Below are positions 35,945-45,336 of a stretch of 64,000 nucleotides of DNA, piece after piece. This DNA comes from Imperialibacter sp040222385 (GTDB lineage: Bacteria > Bacteroidota > Bacteroidia > Cytophagales > Cyclobacteriaceae). The stretch is taken from positions 62,001-126,000 of the forward strand of contig NZ_JAVKDF010000022.1 in NCBI RefSeq assembly GCF_040222385.1. Direction: 5' to 3'. Positions within the stretch are counted from its first letter, which is position 1; the number at the start of each line of letters is the position of its first letter. Below the pieces are notes generated by a model that worked only from the letters and a program-made list of their open reading frames with translations, did not search any database and was not told the DNA's origin. The translations under genes were made by a program, and so were the position numbers.

Positions 35945-37465
35945 TTATAGTTCGCAATAAAGTCCGTCATCAACCAAATTGGCGCAAGGATTTCGCCAGC
36001 CGTGGCCATTTTCAATTAGTGTATTTGCCTGTTCCGGTCCCCAGGTGCCTGAGGGATATCCGTAAACGGGAAGGTCGGGATCATCTTTCCATGCTTTTAG
36101 TATCGGATCAACAAACTCCCAGGCAGCAATAACACTGTCGCCTCTGGCGTAGAGTGTCGCATCGCCCTGCATGCAATCGAGCAGCAGCCTTTCGTAGGCT
36201 TCTGGCACGTATGCGTCCGTTAGCCCGTCATACTGAAAGTCCATATTCACCGTTTCTACCTTAAAGCCGTTGCCCGGCACCTTCAGACCGAACTTCAATA
36301 AAATACCCTCGTTGGGCTGAATTCTGAAGACAAGTACGTTTTGCGAGTTGGCAATTCGCCGCTGGCTGAACAGGTGATGGTGGTTGGGTTTGAAGTGAAT
36401 CACCACCTCAGAAACCCTGGTTGGCAGCCGCTTGCCGGTGCGGACGAAGAAAGGCACATCGGCCCATCTCCAGTTGTCGATGTAGAATTTTAAAGCCGCA
36501 AAGGTTTCGGTTCTTGATTCGGCATCCACGCCTTGCTCATCTCTGTAACCGAGATATTCCTTGTCTCCGAATGTCGAATTGAGGTATTGACCTCTAATGA
36601 CGTTGTTTCTTATGTCATCGGCACTTAAAGGGCGTAGGGACCTAAAGAGCTTCAGTTTCTCGTTATGGATCGATTCTGCATCCATTCTTGCCGGGGGCTC
36701 CATTGTCACCAGCGACACTAGCTGTAGCAGGTGGTTTTGGATCATGTCTCTCAAAGCTCCGGAGCCATCGTAGTAACCGCCACGCTTCTCTACACCCACA
36801 CTTTCTGCCGCTGTAATCTCCACTTTTTCAATGTATATGCGGTTCCAAAGTGGCTCGAAAATCGTATTACCAAACCTGGCAACAAGGGTATTTTGCACGG
36901 TTTCTTTACCCAGGTAATGGTCAATTCTATAGATCTGATCTTCTTTGAATGATTCAAGCAGGCTGTTATTCAATTCTTTTGCACTTTCCAACGTGTAGCC
37001 AAAAGGCTTTTCAACAATCAATCTCTTCCAACCCTTTTCTTCCGTGTTGAGTTGAGCTTCGCCCAAATTTTTAGAAATCACTGAGTAAAGTGAAGGGGGA
37101 GTAGAAAGATAGAAGATATAGTTTTGATCCGTGTGACAATCATTGCACAACGTTTTTAGCCTGTTGGCCAGCAACTGATAGTCTACAACCGCTTTCGTGT
37201 CAATTGACTGATAGAATACCAACTTGGCGAAGCTCTCTAACTCATCTGGCTTTTCTTTAGAAGCTTTCAGGTGTGGGTTGTCAAACACAACTTTCTTCCT
37301 GTATTCCTCGTCGCTAAAATCTGTTCGGCTAACACCAAGAATGGCATAATTCTCCGGCAAGAAACCTCTTTTGAATAAATTGAAAACGGCGGGAATTAGT
37401 TTACGCTCAGTAAGATCGCCAGAGGCTCCAAAAATAGTAAGTATCTGATTATCAGTTTTTTTCAT
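35945..37465 (-). CDS. zwf: Glucose-6-phosphate 1-dehydrogenase
   Basis: A 506-residue enzyme that oxidises glucose 6-phosphate to the lactone with NADP reduction. The nucleotide site is IFGASGDLTERKLIPA near the N-terminus, the active-site motif is RIDHYLGKETVQN (near 180), and EKPFG supplies the conserved Lys. Length matches the family. It is the first gene of zwf-pgl and is divergent from gnd across a ~160-base region, so all three oxidative pentose phosphate genes can be regulated together. Confidence 0.97.
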   Translation of the reverse strand: MKKTDNQILTIFGASGDLTERKLIPAVFNLFKRGFLPENYAILGVSRTDFSDEEYRKKVVFDNPHLKASKEKPDELESFAKLVFYQSIDTKAVVDYQLLANRLKTLCNDCHTDQNYIFYLSTPPSLYSVISKNLGEAQLNTEEKGWKRLIVEKPFGYTLESAKELNNSLLESFKEDQIYRIDHYLGKETVQNTLVARFGNTIFEPLWNRIYIEKVEITAAESVGVEKRGGYYDGSGALRDMIQNHLLQLVSLVTMEPPARMDAESIHNEKLKLFRSLRPLSADDIRNNVIRGQYLNSTFGDKEYLGYRDEQGVDAESRTETFAALKFYIDNWRWADVPFFVRTGKRLPTRVSEVVIHFKPNHHHLFSQRRIANSQNVLVFRIQPNEGILLKFGLKVPGNGFKVETVNMDFQYDGLTDAYVPEAYERLLLDCMQGDATLYARGDSVIAAWEFVDPILKAWKDDPDLPVYGYPSGTWGPEQANTLIENGHGWRNPCANLVDDGLYCEL

Positions 37466-37518
37466 TTAGGTACTACACAGGGGTGATAGCAAAATTCAAT
37501 TTAATTGGCGAAGATCAG

Positions 37519-37526
37519 TATTTTTG
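37519..37526 (+). promoter_or_regulatory. Candidate -7 element TATTTTTG for gnd
   Basis: A perfect TAnnTTTG match about 100 bases upstream of the gnd start codon, in the divergent zwf-gnd region. No clear -33 element is seen. Confidence 0.3.
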
Positions 37527-37627
37527 GTCTGAATCTCTTGATATTCGCTAAAAAACAAGCAATTAACATCATATGAAGGCAGTTGGTTGCATGCTGGCCG
37601 TCATATGGAAGGAAAAATAGGATAGGA

Positions 37628-39025
37628 ATGGAAAAAACGTATGACTTTGGCCTTGTAGGCCTCGGAGTGATGGGAAGAAACTTCATTTTGAATGTGGCAG
37701 ACAATAATTTCTCCGCCTTTGGGCTGGATACGGATCTCGAAAAGGTAAAGTCTTTGAGGGAAGAAGGGGCAGGAAAGGTTGTTGATGGCACTACCGACAA
37801 AAAGGAGTTTATTTCTAAGCTTTCCAGGCCAAGAAAGATCATGTTGTTGGTTCCCGCCGGAGGGCCTGTCGACGCTGTTATCAACGATTTGTCCCCATTG
37901 CTTGACAAAGGCGACCTGATCATTGATGGTGGAAATTCATTTTTTACTGATACAGACAGAAGAGCTGAAAACCTGGAGTCAAAAGGCATTTATTTTTTTG
38001 GTACTGGCGTTTCCGGTGGTGCCAAAGGAGCCAGATTTGGGCCCAGCATTATGCCTGGAGGAGACAAAGATGCCTATGAAATTGTAAGGCCAATTTTTGA
38101 GGCTGTTTCAGCGAAAGTCAATGGCGAACCATGTGTCGACTACATGGGGGCACGGTCAGCCGGTAACTACGTGAAAATGGTGCACAACGGTATCGAATAC
38201 GGGCTGATGCAGCTTATTTCCGAGGCATATGATGTAATGAAGCGGGGGCTTGGCCTGAGTAATCAGCAGCTTCGCAATACTTTCGATCAGTGGAACAAGA
38301 CCAAGCTACAGTCGTTTTTGGTGGAGATAACAGCGGAGATTTTCAAGAAGAAGGACGAGCTGACAAACAAAGACCTGGTCGATGTGATCCTTGATAAGGC
38401 AAAGCAAAAAGGCACAGGCAAGTGGACGTCTCAAAACGCTATGGATTTGGGTATCCCGGTACCAACTATCGACGTGGCCGTGAGTATGCGGGAAATATCC
38501 TCAATGAAGGCTGATCGGGAAAAAGCGGAATCACTCTACGGAGCCAAGACCATCAAAGGAGATAGCAGCCTTACGGTGAAAGACGTTGAAGACGCACTTT
38601 TCTTTGCCTATATCGTTACATACGCTCAGGGAATGACCCAGCTTTGGGCTGCTTCGAAAGAGTACAACTACGGCTGCGACATGGAAACCATCGCTAAAAT
38701 ATGGAGAGGTGGCTGCATCATCCGCTCAGGCCTTTTAGAGGACATGAGGAAGGCGTATGCCAGGGATAAAGCACTTAGTAGCCTGTTGCTGGATAAGGAC
38801 ATTGCAGCCAAAGCTAAAAGTTGCGAAGCGTCGGCCAGAAAAGTAGCTGCTTATGCAATCGGTCAGGGCATTCCGGTATCGGGTATGGTGGCTGGTTTGA
38901 GCTATTTCGACGCTTTCACCACCGGTCGTTTGCCACTGAACCTGATTCAGGCACAACGTGATCACTTTGGTTCACATACCTATGAGAGAACCGATAGGGA
39001 AGGGATTTTCCACACAGAGTGGTAA
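37628..39025 (+). CDS. gnd: 6-phosphogluconate dehydrogenase, decarboxylating
   Basis: A 465-residue enzyme that oxidatively decarboxylates 6-phosphogluconate to ribulose 5-phosphate. The ATG at 37628 (MEKTYDFG) is chosen because the Rossmann motif GLGVMGRNFILNVADN follows at the usual position; the frame also reaches back to 37583. Other landmarks are GTGVSGGAKGARFGPSIMPGG (~120-140, given in part), YVKMVHNGIEYG with the catalytic Lys, and KGTGKWTSQNA near 260. The C-terminal SYFDAFTTGRLPLNLIQAQRD is complete. Divergent from zwf-pgl and followed by a good terminator. Confidence 0.97.
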   Translation: MEKTYDFGLVGLGVMGRNFILNVADNNFSAFGLDTDLEKVKSLREEGAGKVVDGTTDKKEFISKLSRPRKIMLLVPAGGPVDAVINDLSPLLDKGDLIIDGGNSFFTDTDRRAENLESKGIYFFGTGVSGGAKGARFGPSIMPGGDKDAYEIVRPIFEAVSAKVNGEPCVDYMGARSAGNYVKMVHNGIEYGLMQLISEAYDVMKRGLGLSNQQLRNTFDQWNKTKLQSFLVEITAEIFKKKDELTNKDLVDVILDKAKQKGTGKWTSQNAMDLGIPVPTIDVAVSMREISSMKADREKAESLYGAKTIKGDSSLTVKDVEDALFFAYIVTYAQGMTQLWAASKEYNYGCDMETIAKIWRGGCIIRSGLLEDMRKAYARDKALSSLLLDKDIAAKAKSCEASARKVAAYAIGQGIPVSGMVAGLSYFDAFTTGRLPLNLIQAQRDHFGSHTYERTDREGIFHTEW

Positions 39026-39029
39026 AGGA

Positions 39030-39058
39030 AAAAGGCTGAGTTAGTAGCTCAGCCTTTT
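39030..39058. terminator. Terminator between gnd and the PII gene
   Basis: An 11-bp perfect stem (AAAAGGCTGAG / CTCAGCCTTTT) with a 7-base loop begins 4 bases after the gnd stop codon. The A/T ends on both sides let it work in both directions between the convergent genes. Confidence 0.85.
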
Positions 39059-39094
39059 CATTACCTATATTTCCAAAATACATTCTTGGGGTTG

Positions 39095-39439
39095 TTATAT
39101 AGCGTCAGAACCTCGTTCACCGGTTCTGATTCTTATGCATTCTTCCAGTGGCGTAATAAAAATCTTGCCGCTGCCTATCATATCGCCATCGTGCGCCTGC
39201 GCAGCATCCATAATGGCGTTGCAGGTGGTTTGAACAAAACTATCATTGACAGCAATTTCCAACCGGATGTTCGATACCAGGTTGGGGATCACCTTCTGGC
39301 CTCTGTAGACCTCTTCGGACACCCGTCGTCCATGACCGGAAACGTTGCCCACAGTTATTCTTGATATGCCAGCCTGAATCAACGATTCTCTCACTTGATC
39401 CAGCTGATTTTCTCTTATAATGGCTATAATCAGTTTCAT
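39095..39439 (-). CDS. P-II family nitrogen regulator lacking the uridylylation tyrosine
   Basis: A 114-residue PII protein, a trimeric sensor of 2-oxoglutarate and ATP/ADP that normally plugs the ammonium channel. Core motifs are present: IIRENQLDQVRESL, GISRITVGNVSGHGRR, IGSGKIFITP and the C-terminal RIRTGERG. In the T-loop the usual YRGAEYVVDFLPK reads YRGQKVIPNLVSN, so the residue at Tyr51 is Val and the Lys that follows Pro is Asn; regulation by uridylylation is therefore impossible. It lies 6 bases downstream of amtB, the classical amtB-glnK arrangement, though in reversed order compared with E. coli. Confidence 0.92.
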   Translation of the reverse strand: MKLIIAIIRENQLDQVRESLIQAGISRITVGNVSGHGRRVSEEVYRGQKVIPNLVSNIRLEIAVNDSFVQTTCNAIMDAAQAHDGDMIGSGKIFITPLEECIRIRTGERGSDAI

Positions 39440-39445
39440 TCTCTG

Positions 39446-40774
39446 TTAGTTAGGGGTGATCATTCCGTATCCTTTCTCACCATGGTACACATTGTCGAGC
39501 CCTTTCATTTCATCTTCCTCGGTGGCCCGGATTTTGACAAATTTATTGAGCACAAAAAGAATGACGAAAGTGCCTACACCGGCGTAAACTATGGCTATCA
39601 CAATAGCAGTTAGTTGCACTCCAAGTTGTTGCATTACTGTCCACGTGCCACCTACAGCCGTTGCTGCATCAGCCATCCAGCTTTCTCTGATAAAGAAAAC
39701 AAGGAAAATGGCACCTATGATACCGCCAACACCGTGGATACCAAAAGCATCTAGTGTATCATCATAGCCGAGTTTGTTTTTTAGTATAATAGCGAGGTAG
39801 CACACAATAGTAGAAAGTGCTCCCAGTACAAGAGCTCCTCCTGGCTGAACAACGCCAGCCGCAGGCGTGATGGCTACCAAACCTGCCAGGATGCCCGATG
39901 CAAAACCAAGTGCTGTTGCTTTCCCCTGATGGAAGCCTTCCACGATCAGCCAGGTAAGTGCACCGGCCGCAGCTGCTATTTGTGTAACGGTCAGGGCCTG
40001 GGCAGTGCTCAACCCACTTGAGATACTGCTGCCGGCATTGAACCCAAACCAACCGACCCAAAGAAGCCCGGCACCTATCATCGTCATCACAAGGTTGTTG
40101 GGCTGCATGGGCAAATGGGGGTGCGATTTTCTGGCTCCAATAAAGAGCACGGCAACCAATCCGCTAACACCGGCGGAGATATGTACAACCGTGCCTCCGG
40201 CAAAATCAATGGCACCGTTGGCTCCCAGGTTGAAAAGGAAGCCGTCGGACGCCCAAACCCAGTGGCAAAGCGGATTGTAAACGACAAGGCCCCAAAGCGC
40301 TATGAAAAAGCAATAACCTTTAAACGTGATTCGTTCGGCCACGGCACCGGCAATAAGAGCAGGGGTGATGATGGCAAATTTCGCCTGGAACATGGAGAAG
40401 ACATACTCGGGGATGCCGTCAATAATACTGTCATCGATACCTGAAAGCATCACATAGTCGGAATTCCAGCCAAACCAGCCACCAAGTACATTTTCACCAA
40501 AAGCCATGCTATAGCCGCAAACTACCCAAAGAACAGTCATGATACCCATGGCTGTAAAACTGTGCATCATAGTGCCGAGCACGTTTTTAGTCCTGACAAG
40601 GCCACCATAAAACATGGCAAGGCCAGGAATCATAAGGAGCACAAGTGTGGTAGAAGTCAGCATCCAGGCAGTGGCACCTGAGTCGATCTCAGACGTTTCC
40701 TGGGCAAAGGCAACAGTGGAAGAGGCAATAATAGCCAATCCACTCAATAGAATTGGTCGAACAAAAAGCTTCAT
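39446..40774 (-). CDS. amtB: Ammonium transporter
   Basis: A 442-residue ammonium/ammonia channel. An N-terminal signal-like helix (ASSTVAFAQ) is followed by eleven predicted membrane segments. Family motifs are TTLVLLMIPGLAMFYGGLVR, the pore-lining FAGGTVVHISAGVSGL with the conserved His, and FGIHGVGGIIGAIF with the second pore His. It imports ammonium across the inner membrane. It is first in an amtB-PII operon, where the PII protein normally blocks the pore when nitrogen is plentiful. Confidence 0.96.
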   Translation of the reverse strand: MKLFVRPILLSGLAIIASSTVAFAQETSEIDSGATAWMLTSTTLVLLMIPGLAMFYGGLVRTKNVLGTMMHSFTAMGIMTVLWVVCGYSMAFGENVLGGWFGWNSDYVMLSGIDDSIIDGIPEYVFSMFQAKFAIITPALIAGAVAERITFKGYCFFIALWGLVVYNPLCHWVWASDGFLFNLGANGAIDFAGGTVVHISAGVSGLVAVLFIGARKSHPHLPMQPNNLVMTMIGAGLLWVGWFGFNAGSSISSGLSTAQALTVTQIAAAAGALTWLIVEGFHQGKATALGFASGILAGLVAITPAAGVVQPGGALVLGALSTIVCYLAIILKNKLGYDDTLDAFGIHGVGGIIGAIFLVFFIRESWMADAATAVGGTWTVMQQLGVQLTAIVIAIVYAGVGTFVILFVLNKFVKIRATEEDEMKGLDNVYHGEKGYGMITPN

Positions 40775-40911
40775 GTAGGGTGTGTTTAAAATTCAATCAC
40801 CAGCTTTTTGGGACATGTTGTTTAGGGTGACGCAATATAGGAATTCAGATTTAAACTTCCTGAACGAGGCGCATTAAACCTGAAAGTAGCCGCTTCGAAA
40901 GCGTCAGAAAC

Positions 40912-41997
40912 CTAATTATTGCAATTATTTAAGCTTATGTGCTCGCTCCAATTTCCGTGGCTAACTTCAACGGTCATGCTCCCACCCTTAGCGTCGAACC
41001 TTCCGTCTTCCAGCACTACGCCATCGCCACTAACGACCTGAAAGGAGGCGCTTGTGGAGAGCGAATACCTGATGCCGTTCGTAAAAGTAACTATGGGATT
41101 AAGCCTTTGGAAAACCAGCCCGGCGGTCGATTGGCTGGGAATGCACTCTTTGATGACCTCATAGCCTTCAACTTCCTCTGGCGCTCCATTTAGGAATAGT
41201 CCAAGAGGAATATGTAACCTACTGGCCCAATCGCTTTCAGCATGGATACCACCTGGCACCTCGTAGTAGAAAATGTCTTTCCCATACCCAAACCCCAGAT
41301 TCTCCAGGCTTTCAATCATCGGCACGTAATAGTTCCACTCTTTTGTGCCTATGTCAAAATAGAACCGGGTGTTTGACAATTCCCTTGGCTCATCGAAAAT
41401 AGCATAGTCGGCCACCCAGAATGAGGGTGACATGGAGGCGGAAAAGGAAAAGACTTCCGGGTAATTAATTCCGGCCCAGGCCGCATAAAGCCCGCTGAGC
41501 GAGAATCCAAATATGGCCCTCCTTTTTGTGTCAACAGGATAGTCTTCCTCAACCTTCGGAATCACCTCATTGATCAGCCTTTGAGTATAGTTAATAGACC
41601 CCGGAGAGTAATCAGACCAGTTTTCTTTGATCCACTGATCATTGTAGGGTATATATCTGCCGTACCTATGGCCCGCTGCTGAGATACCCACCATTATAAA
41701 AGGTTCAATCCCCGAGGATGCTTCAAATTTGTAAGAAGTAAGGCTGGCGATGGCTCCTTTGAAAACGTCCCCATCATTGAAGTAAATAATAGGATATTTC
41801 CCCGAAGCATTTTCTACCCTCGGCACGTAAATGTCGATAGTTAGGTCATTGGATAACTCCTGTGTGATGATGTCAAAGCTTGAAGTTCCCGACGGAGGTG
41901 GTACGTTGTCATCATCTGACGGTGATGGGTTGGAATCACTACAGCCGCAACTGAACAGGATGCAGGCCAGGAAGGCAATCTGGTAAAGTGCTCTCAT
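40912..41997 (-). CDS. Lipoprotein esterase of the alpha/beta hydrolase (Fes/IroE-like) type
   Basis: A 361-residue lipoprotein; the ATG at 41997 gives MRALYQIAFLACILFSCGC with a lipobox Cys, and an ATG at 42012 adds five residues. The catalytic domain resembles the D-esterase family (YPIIYFNDGDVFKG, then IFGFSLSGLYAAW with the nucleophile Ser in GFSLSG, and PGGIHAESDW with the likely His). Such enzymes hydrolyse ester bonds in acetylated sugars, feruloyl esters or siderophores; the substrate here is unknown. A C-terminal ~60-residue beta extension follows. It is divergent from the S45 acylase lipoprotein. Confidence 0.82.
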   Translation of the reverse strand: MRALYQIAFLACILFSCGCSDSNPSPSDDDNVPPPSGTSSFDIITQELSNDLTIDIYVPRVENASGKYPIIYFNDGDVFKGAIASLTSYKFEASSGIEPFIMVGISAAGHRYGRYIPYNDQWIKENWSDYSPGSINYTQRLINEVIPKVEEDYPVDTKRRAIFGFSLSGLYAAWAGINYPEVFSFSASMSPSFWVADYAIFDEPRELSNTRFYFDIGTKEWNYYVPMIESLENLGFGYGKDIFYYEVPGGIHAESDWASRLHIPLGLFLNGAPEEVEGYEVIKECIPSQSTAGLVFQRLNPIVTFTNGIRYSLSTSASFQVVSGDGVVLEDGRFDAKGGSMTVEVSHGNWSEHISLNNCNN

Positions 41998-42166
41998 ATA
42001 ACGATATGACAACTCAGGATATAAAAGTACTTATTTGTAGAGAAAATCATTTTGATCTGATCTGGACCTACACCCAAAGCGGCTCCATATTGGTTATTTA
42101 CCTAAACGGTTTTATTATTTTACTGACCAACCTGTATATTGTTGAACGACCAAACTGTAACCCATT

Positions 42167-44368
42167 GTGAGAAGACCAATTAAACTGATCCTTGTTTTAG
42201 TTTCCATATTCATCTTTCAAAGTTGCGAAACTCCTCAACAAGCAACTGCTGAGTTTACAGCTGACGAAATACAACGATGGGAGGCCACGGCCTCTCGTGT
42301 CACCATTATTCGTGACAACTGGGGCATTCCCCACATTTATGGTAAAACTGATGCTGACGCTATTTTTGGAATGCTGTATGCACAGTGTGAAGACGACTTT
42401 AAGCGGATAGAAACCAACTATCTCACCTCAATTGGCCGAATGGCTGAAGTGGAAGGGGAGAAAGCGTTATATACTGACCTTCGCCAAAGGCTTTTCATCA
42501 ACGAAGAAGAGATAAAAGCCCTTTATAATGAGGCACCGGAGGGAATGAAAGAACAAATGAAGGGCTTTGCCGATGGCATCAACTATTACCTTTACAAACA
42601 TCCCGAAGTGAAGCCTATGCTACTCACCAGATTTGAACCGTGGATGCCCCTTACTTTTAGTGAGGGTAGTATCGGTGGAGACATCGAGTCTATTTCAACT
42701 GAAAACTTAGAGGCGTTTTACGGGGGGAAGCCAGTTTCTCCGGTTTCTTCAGTGTATACCTACGAACCAGAACCTGAGCCTACTGGATCCAATGGGTTTG
42801 CTATCGCACCTTCCAACAGCGCATCGGGGAACTCTTTGCTACTAATCAATCCCCACACATCTTTCTTTTTTCGCTCCGAGCAGCATGTGGTAAGTGAAGA
42901 GGGCCTTAATGCCTATGGAGCTGTCACCTGGGGGCAATATTTTATCTATCAGGGCTTCAATGAACACTGCGGCTGGATGCATACTTCCAGTGCAGCAGAC
43001 GTGATAGACGAATTTGCGGAGACTGTTGTAGAAAAGGATGGGAATTATTTCTACAAGTATGGCGAAGAGGAGAGGGCTCTGGAGGCCTCAGAGGTCACTT
43101 TGAAATACAAAGACGGCGAGAAAATCGCCAGCAAAACATTCACGACCTACAAATCTCACCACGGCCCGATCGTAAGGGAAGAAGATGGTAAATGGATTGC
43201 CGTAGGGCTGATGCAGGATCCATTGAATGCCCTCAGTCAATCGTACATGCGAACAAAGGCTGCCACTTACAACGACTTCAATAACAACATGCGTCTTCGG
43301 ACCAACTCGTCGAACAATACGGTGTATGCCGACGACCAGGGCAATATAGGTTACTACCATGGCAACTTTATGCCCGTTCGTGACCCCCGTTTTGACTACT
43401 CAGGGGTGATTGATGGCAGCAACCCAGCCACCGACTGGCAGGGGCTCCACAAAATCGAGGAACTCGTTAGTTTGCTGAACCCTGAAAGTGGCTGGTTGCA
43501 GAACTGCAATTCTACGCCATTTACCGCAGCAGCAGGATTTAGCCCCAAGCCTGAACACTACCCTGTATACATGGCGCCAGATCAGGAAAACGCCCGGGGT
43601 ATTCACGCTGTTCGGGTATTGGAAGGGAAAACGAATTTTACACTTGATAACCTGATTGAAGCGGCTTATGACCCGTATTTGGTGGGATTTGAAAACCTCG
43701 TTCCCTCTGTGGTACAAGCGTATGAAGGCTCCTCAGAGAAAGACGCTGATCTAGCGGCTCCGATAAAAGTGCTTAAAGAATGGGATTTACGTTTTGGAGA
43801 AGAATCTATCGGTACGGCGCTGGCCATCTTCTGGGCCCAGGAGTTAATGAAAGACTTGTACGAAACAAAAGATGTTCGGCTTAGGCAGTTGGCTATGATT
43901 GACTATATGACCACCGAAGCAGAGCCACAGATGAAGCTTGAAGCATTGAGAAAAGCCGTTGAAAAGCTGACAGCAGACTTTGGCACATGGGAAACAGCCT
44001 GGGGACAAATCAATCGCTTTCAGCGGGTGGAAGGTGCCATCAGAGAGCCTTTCAACGATGAATTAGCAAGCAACCCCATTGCTTACACAAGCAGCATGTG
44101 GGGAGCTTTGTCTGCGTTCGGTAGCAGGCCATATACAGGCACGAAACGTTGGTACGGAACAAGCGGCAACAGCTTTGTGGCCGTTGTGGAGTTTGGAGAC
44201 ACTGTCAAAGCCAAGGCGATAGTTACGGGCGGACAAAAGAGCGATCCGGCTTCATCACATTTCAATGACCAGGCGGAGATGTACCGGAAAGGAGAGTTCA
44301 GAGACGTATTATTCTACCGGGCGGATATTGAGGCAGTGGCGGAGAAAACATATAAGCCGGGAGAATAG
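42167..44368 (+). CDS. Penicillin acylase family (peptidase S45) lipoprotein, GTG start
   Basis: A 733-residue Ntn-hydrolase precursor. The N-terminal signal ends in FIFQSC, so a lipoprotein anchored to a membrane. The alpha-chain part carries IIRDNWGIPHIYGKTDADAIFG. Autocleavage should occur just before Ser208 in TGSNGFAIAPSNS, making this Ser the N-terminal nucleophile of the beta chain; LLINPH follows as in the family. The enzyme hydrolyses an amide such as an acyl-homoserine lactone, cyclic lipopeptide or beta-lactam side chain; the real substrate cannot be inferred. A hairpin terminator overlaps the stop codon. Confidence 0.9.
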   Translation: MRRPIKLILVLVSIFIFQSCETPQQATAEFTADEIQRWEATASRVTIIRDNWGIPHIYGKTDADAIFGMLYAQCEDDFKRIETNYLTSIGRMAEVEGEKALYTDLRQRLFINEEEIKALYNEAPEGMKEQMKGFADGINYYLYKHPEVKPMLLTRFEPWMPLTFSEGSIGGDIESISTENLEAFYGGKPVSPVSSVYTYEPEPEPTGSNGFAIAPSNSASGNSLLLINPHTSFFFRSEQHVVSEEGLNAYGAVTWGQYFIYQGFNEHCGWMHTSSAADVIDEFAETVVEKDGNYFYKYGEEERALEASEVTLKYKDGEKIASKTFTTYKSHHGPIVREEDGKWIAVGLMQDPLNALSQSYMRTKAATYNDFNNNMRLRTNSSNNTVYADDQGNIGYYHGNFMPVRDPRFDYSGVIDGSNPATDWQGLHKIEELVSLLNPESGWLQNCNSTPFTAAAGFSPKPEHYPVYMAPDQENARGIHAVRVLEGKTNFTLDNLIEAAYDPYLVGFENLVPSVVQAYEGSSEKDADLAAPIKVLKEWDLRFGEESIGTALAIFWAQELMKDLYETKDVRLRQLAMIDYMTTEAEPQMKLEALRKAVEKLTADFGTWETAWGQINRFQRVEGAIREPFNDELASNPIAYTSSMWGALSAFGSRPYTGTKRWYGTSGNSFVAVVEFGDTVKAKAIVTGGQKSDPASSHFNDQAEMYRKGEFRDVLFYRADIEAVAEKTYKPGE

Positions 44369-44385
44369 CTCCCCCGGCATTTTTC
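44356..44385 (+). terminator. Terminator whose loop contains the acylase stop codon
   Basis: GCCGGGAG at 44356-44363 pairs with CTCCCCCGGC at 44369-44378 (two-base bulge), followed by ATTTTTC. The TAG stop at 44366-44368 lies in the loop, so the last codons of the gene form the left arm. Confidence 0.65.
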
Positions 44386-44386
44386 T

Positions 44387-44800
44387 TTATTCAGTAACCA
44401 GCAAAGATTGCCAGGCAGCAAGCTTCCAAACTCCCTTCTCCTTGCGGTAAACGTCGGTGTACTTAAGGATAATGGTACGATCACCGTTTGGGTCGCCAAT
44501 CAGAAACCGGGCTTTTCCTGAGATTACGCCTGTGTTTCCCCACGAAATTAGATTTTGCTCAAGAATCTCCACATTTTTGTAGGTGCCAGCGGCCACCGAT
44601 TCAATAATTTTGGCTTTGCCGTCAACGCCTCCGTGAGAATGAGTATACATCAAGTCGTCGGCAAGAATGGTTTCAAGTGTCTTGGTGTCCTTCTTCGCCA
44701 TGACCTCGAATCGGTACTTTTCGGCATCCAGTAGTTCTTTCTGGCCAAACGCTGTCAAAGCAAACATAGCCAGACAGACAGTCAATAATTGCGTACGCAT
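44387..44800 (-). CDS. Exported DUF4440/NTF2-like protein
   Basis: A 137-residue protein with a signal peptide (~1-19, LTAFGQ). The rest has the cone-shaped NTF2/SnoaL fold pattern: EKYRFEVMAKKDTKTLETILADDLMYTHSHGGVDGKAKI (seen in pieces), then IISGKARFLI and YTDVYRKEKGVWKLAAWQSL, which closely matches DUF4440/DUF4440-like proteins. Function unknown; members bind small hydrophobic molecules. It is convergent with the S45 acylase and lies 24 bases downstream of the DUF350 gene on the same strand, so could be co-transcribed with it. Confidence 0.8.
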   Translation of the reverse strand: MRTQLLTVCLAMFALTAFGQKELLDAEKYRFEVMAKKDTKTLETILADDLMYTHSHGGVDGKAKIIESVAAGTYKNVEILEQNLISWGNTGVISGKARFLIGDPNGDRTIILKYTDVYRKEKGVWKLAAWQSLLVTE

Positions 44801-44823
44801 ATTTTTATAGTTTAAGTGTTCAG

Positions 44824-45336
44824 TTATTTTGGAGGTAATTGAGGGTAGGGAATGATGGACTCTATCAAAAGCCCCACACCACTTTTGGTAAGCAAGGTAA
44901 GGGTTATGATGATACTACCAATGATGATGGCAATGCCCACATTGTTTTTTCCTATTTCTTCAAATTCATCAATCGGAGTGAGCCGGGCATAAAGGGAGGT
45001 GCTCAGCAGCGCTATCACAATAGAAGCGCAGTAGGCGATAGCAATGTAAACAGCGCCCTGCCCAATATACCTGAAGGCCAACACATAGCTGGCAGCGTCC
45101 TGATTTAGAAGCCTGAAAGAAGAAATAAGTGGTTGAATTACCTCATTGATCATGAAACCAACCGAAAACATGATGCTGGCAGTGAAAATACTGTAGGCCA
45201 GATTGCTTTCGGCGATTTTATAATACCTTCTACCTACCCATTGCAATATTTTGTAGGTAATAGCAAGGATGAAGATACCAATAGTGACGGCCGACACTAT
45301 CTCGATGAGCCCAAGTATGGCGATGTTATAGTTCAT
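44824..45336 (-). CDS. DUF350 family membrane protein
   Basis: A 170-residue protein with four transmembrane helices arranged as two similar halves. The C-terminal half contains EEIGKNNVGIAIIIGSIII, matching the conserved 'e..kgNvavai..g.i..gi' element of DUF350. Families of this type have no proven function, although they recur beside transglutaminase-like and ATP-grasp genes. Its start overlaps the 3' end of the transglutaminase-like gene upstream by 11 bases, which implies translational coupling. Confidence 0.75.
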   Translation of the reverse strand: MNYNIAILGLIEIVSAVTIGIFILAITYKILQWVGRRYYKIAESNLAYSIFTASIMFSVGFMINEVIQPLISSFRLLNQDAASYVLAFRYIGQGAVYIAIAYCASIVIALLSTSLYARLTPIDEFEEIGKNNVGIAIIIGSIIITLTLLTKSGVGLLIESIIPYPQLPPK

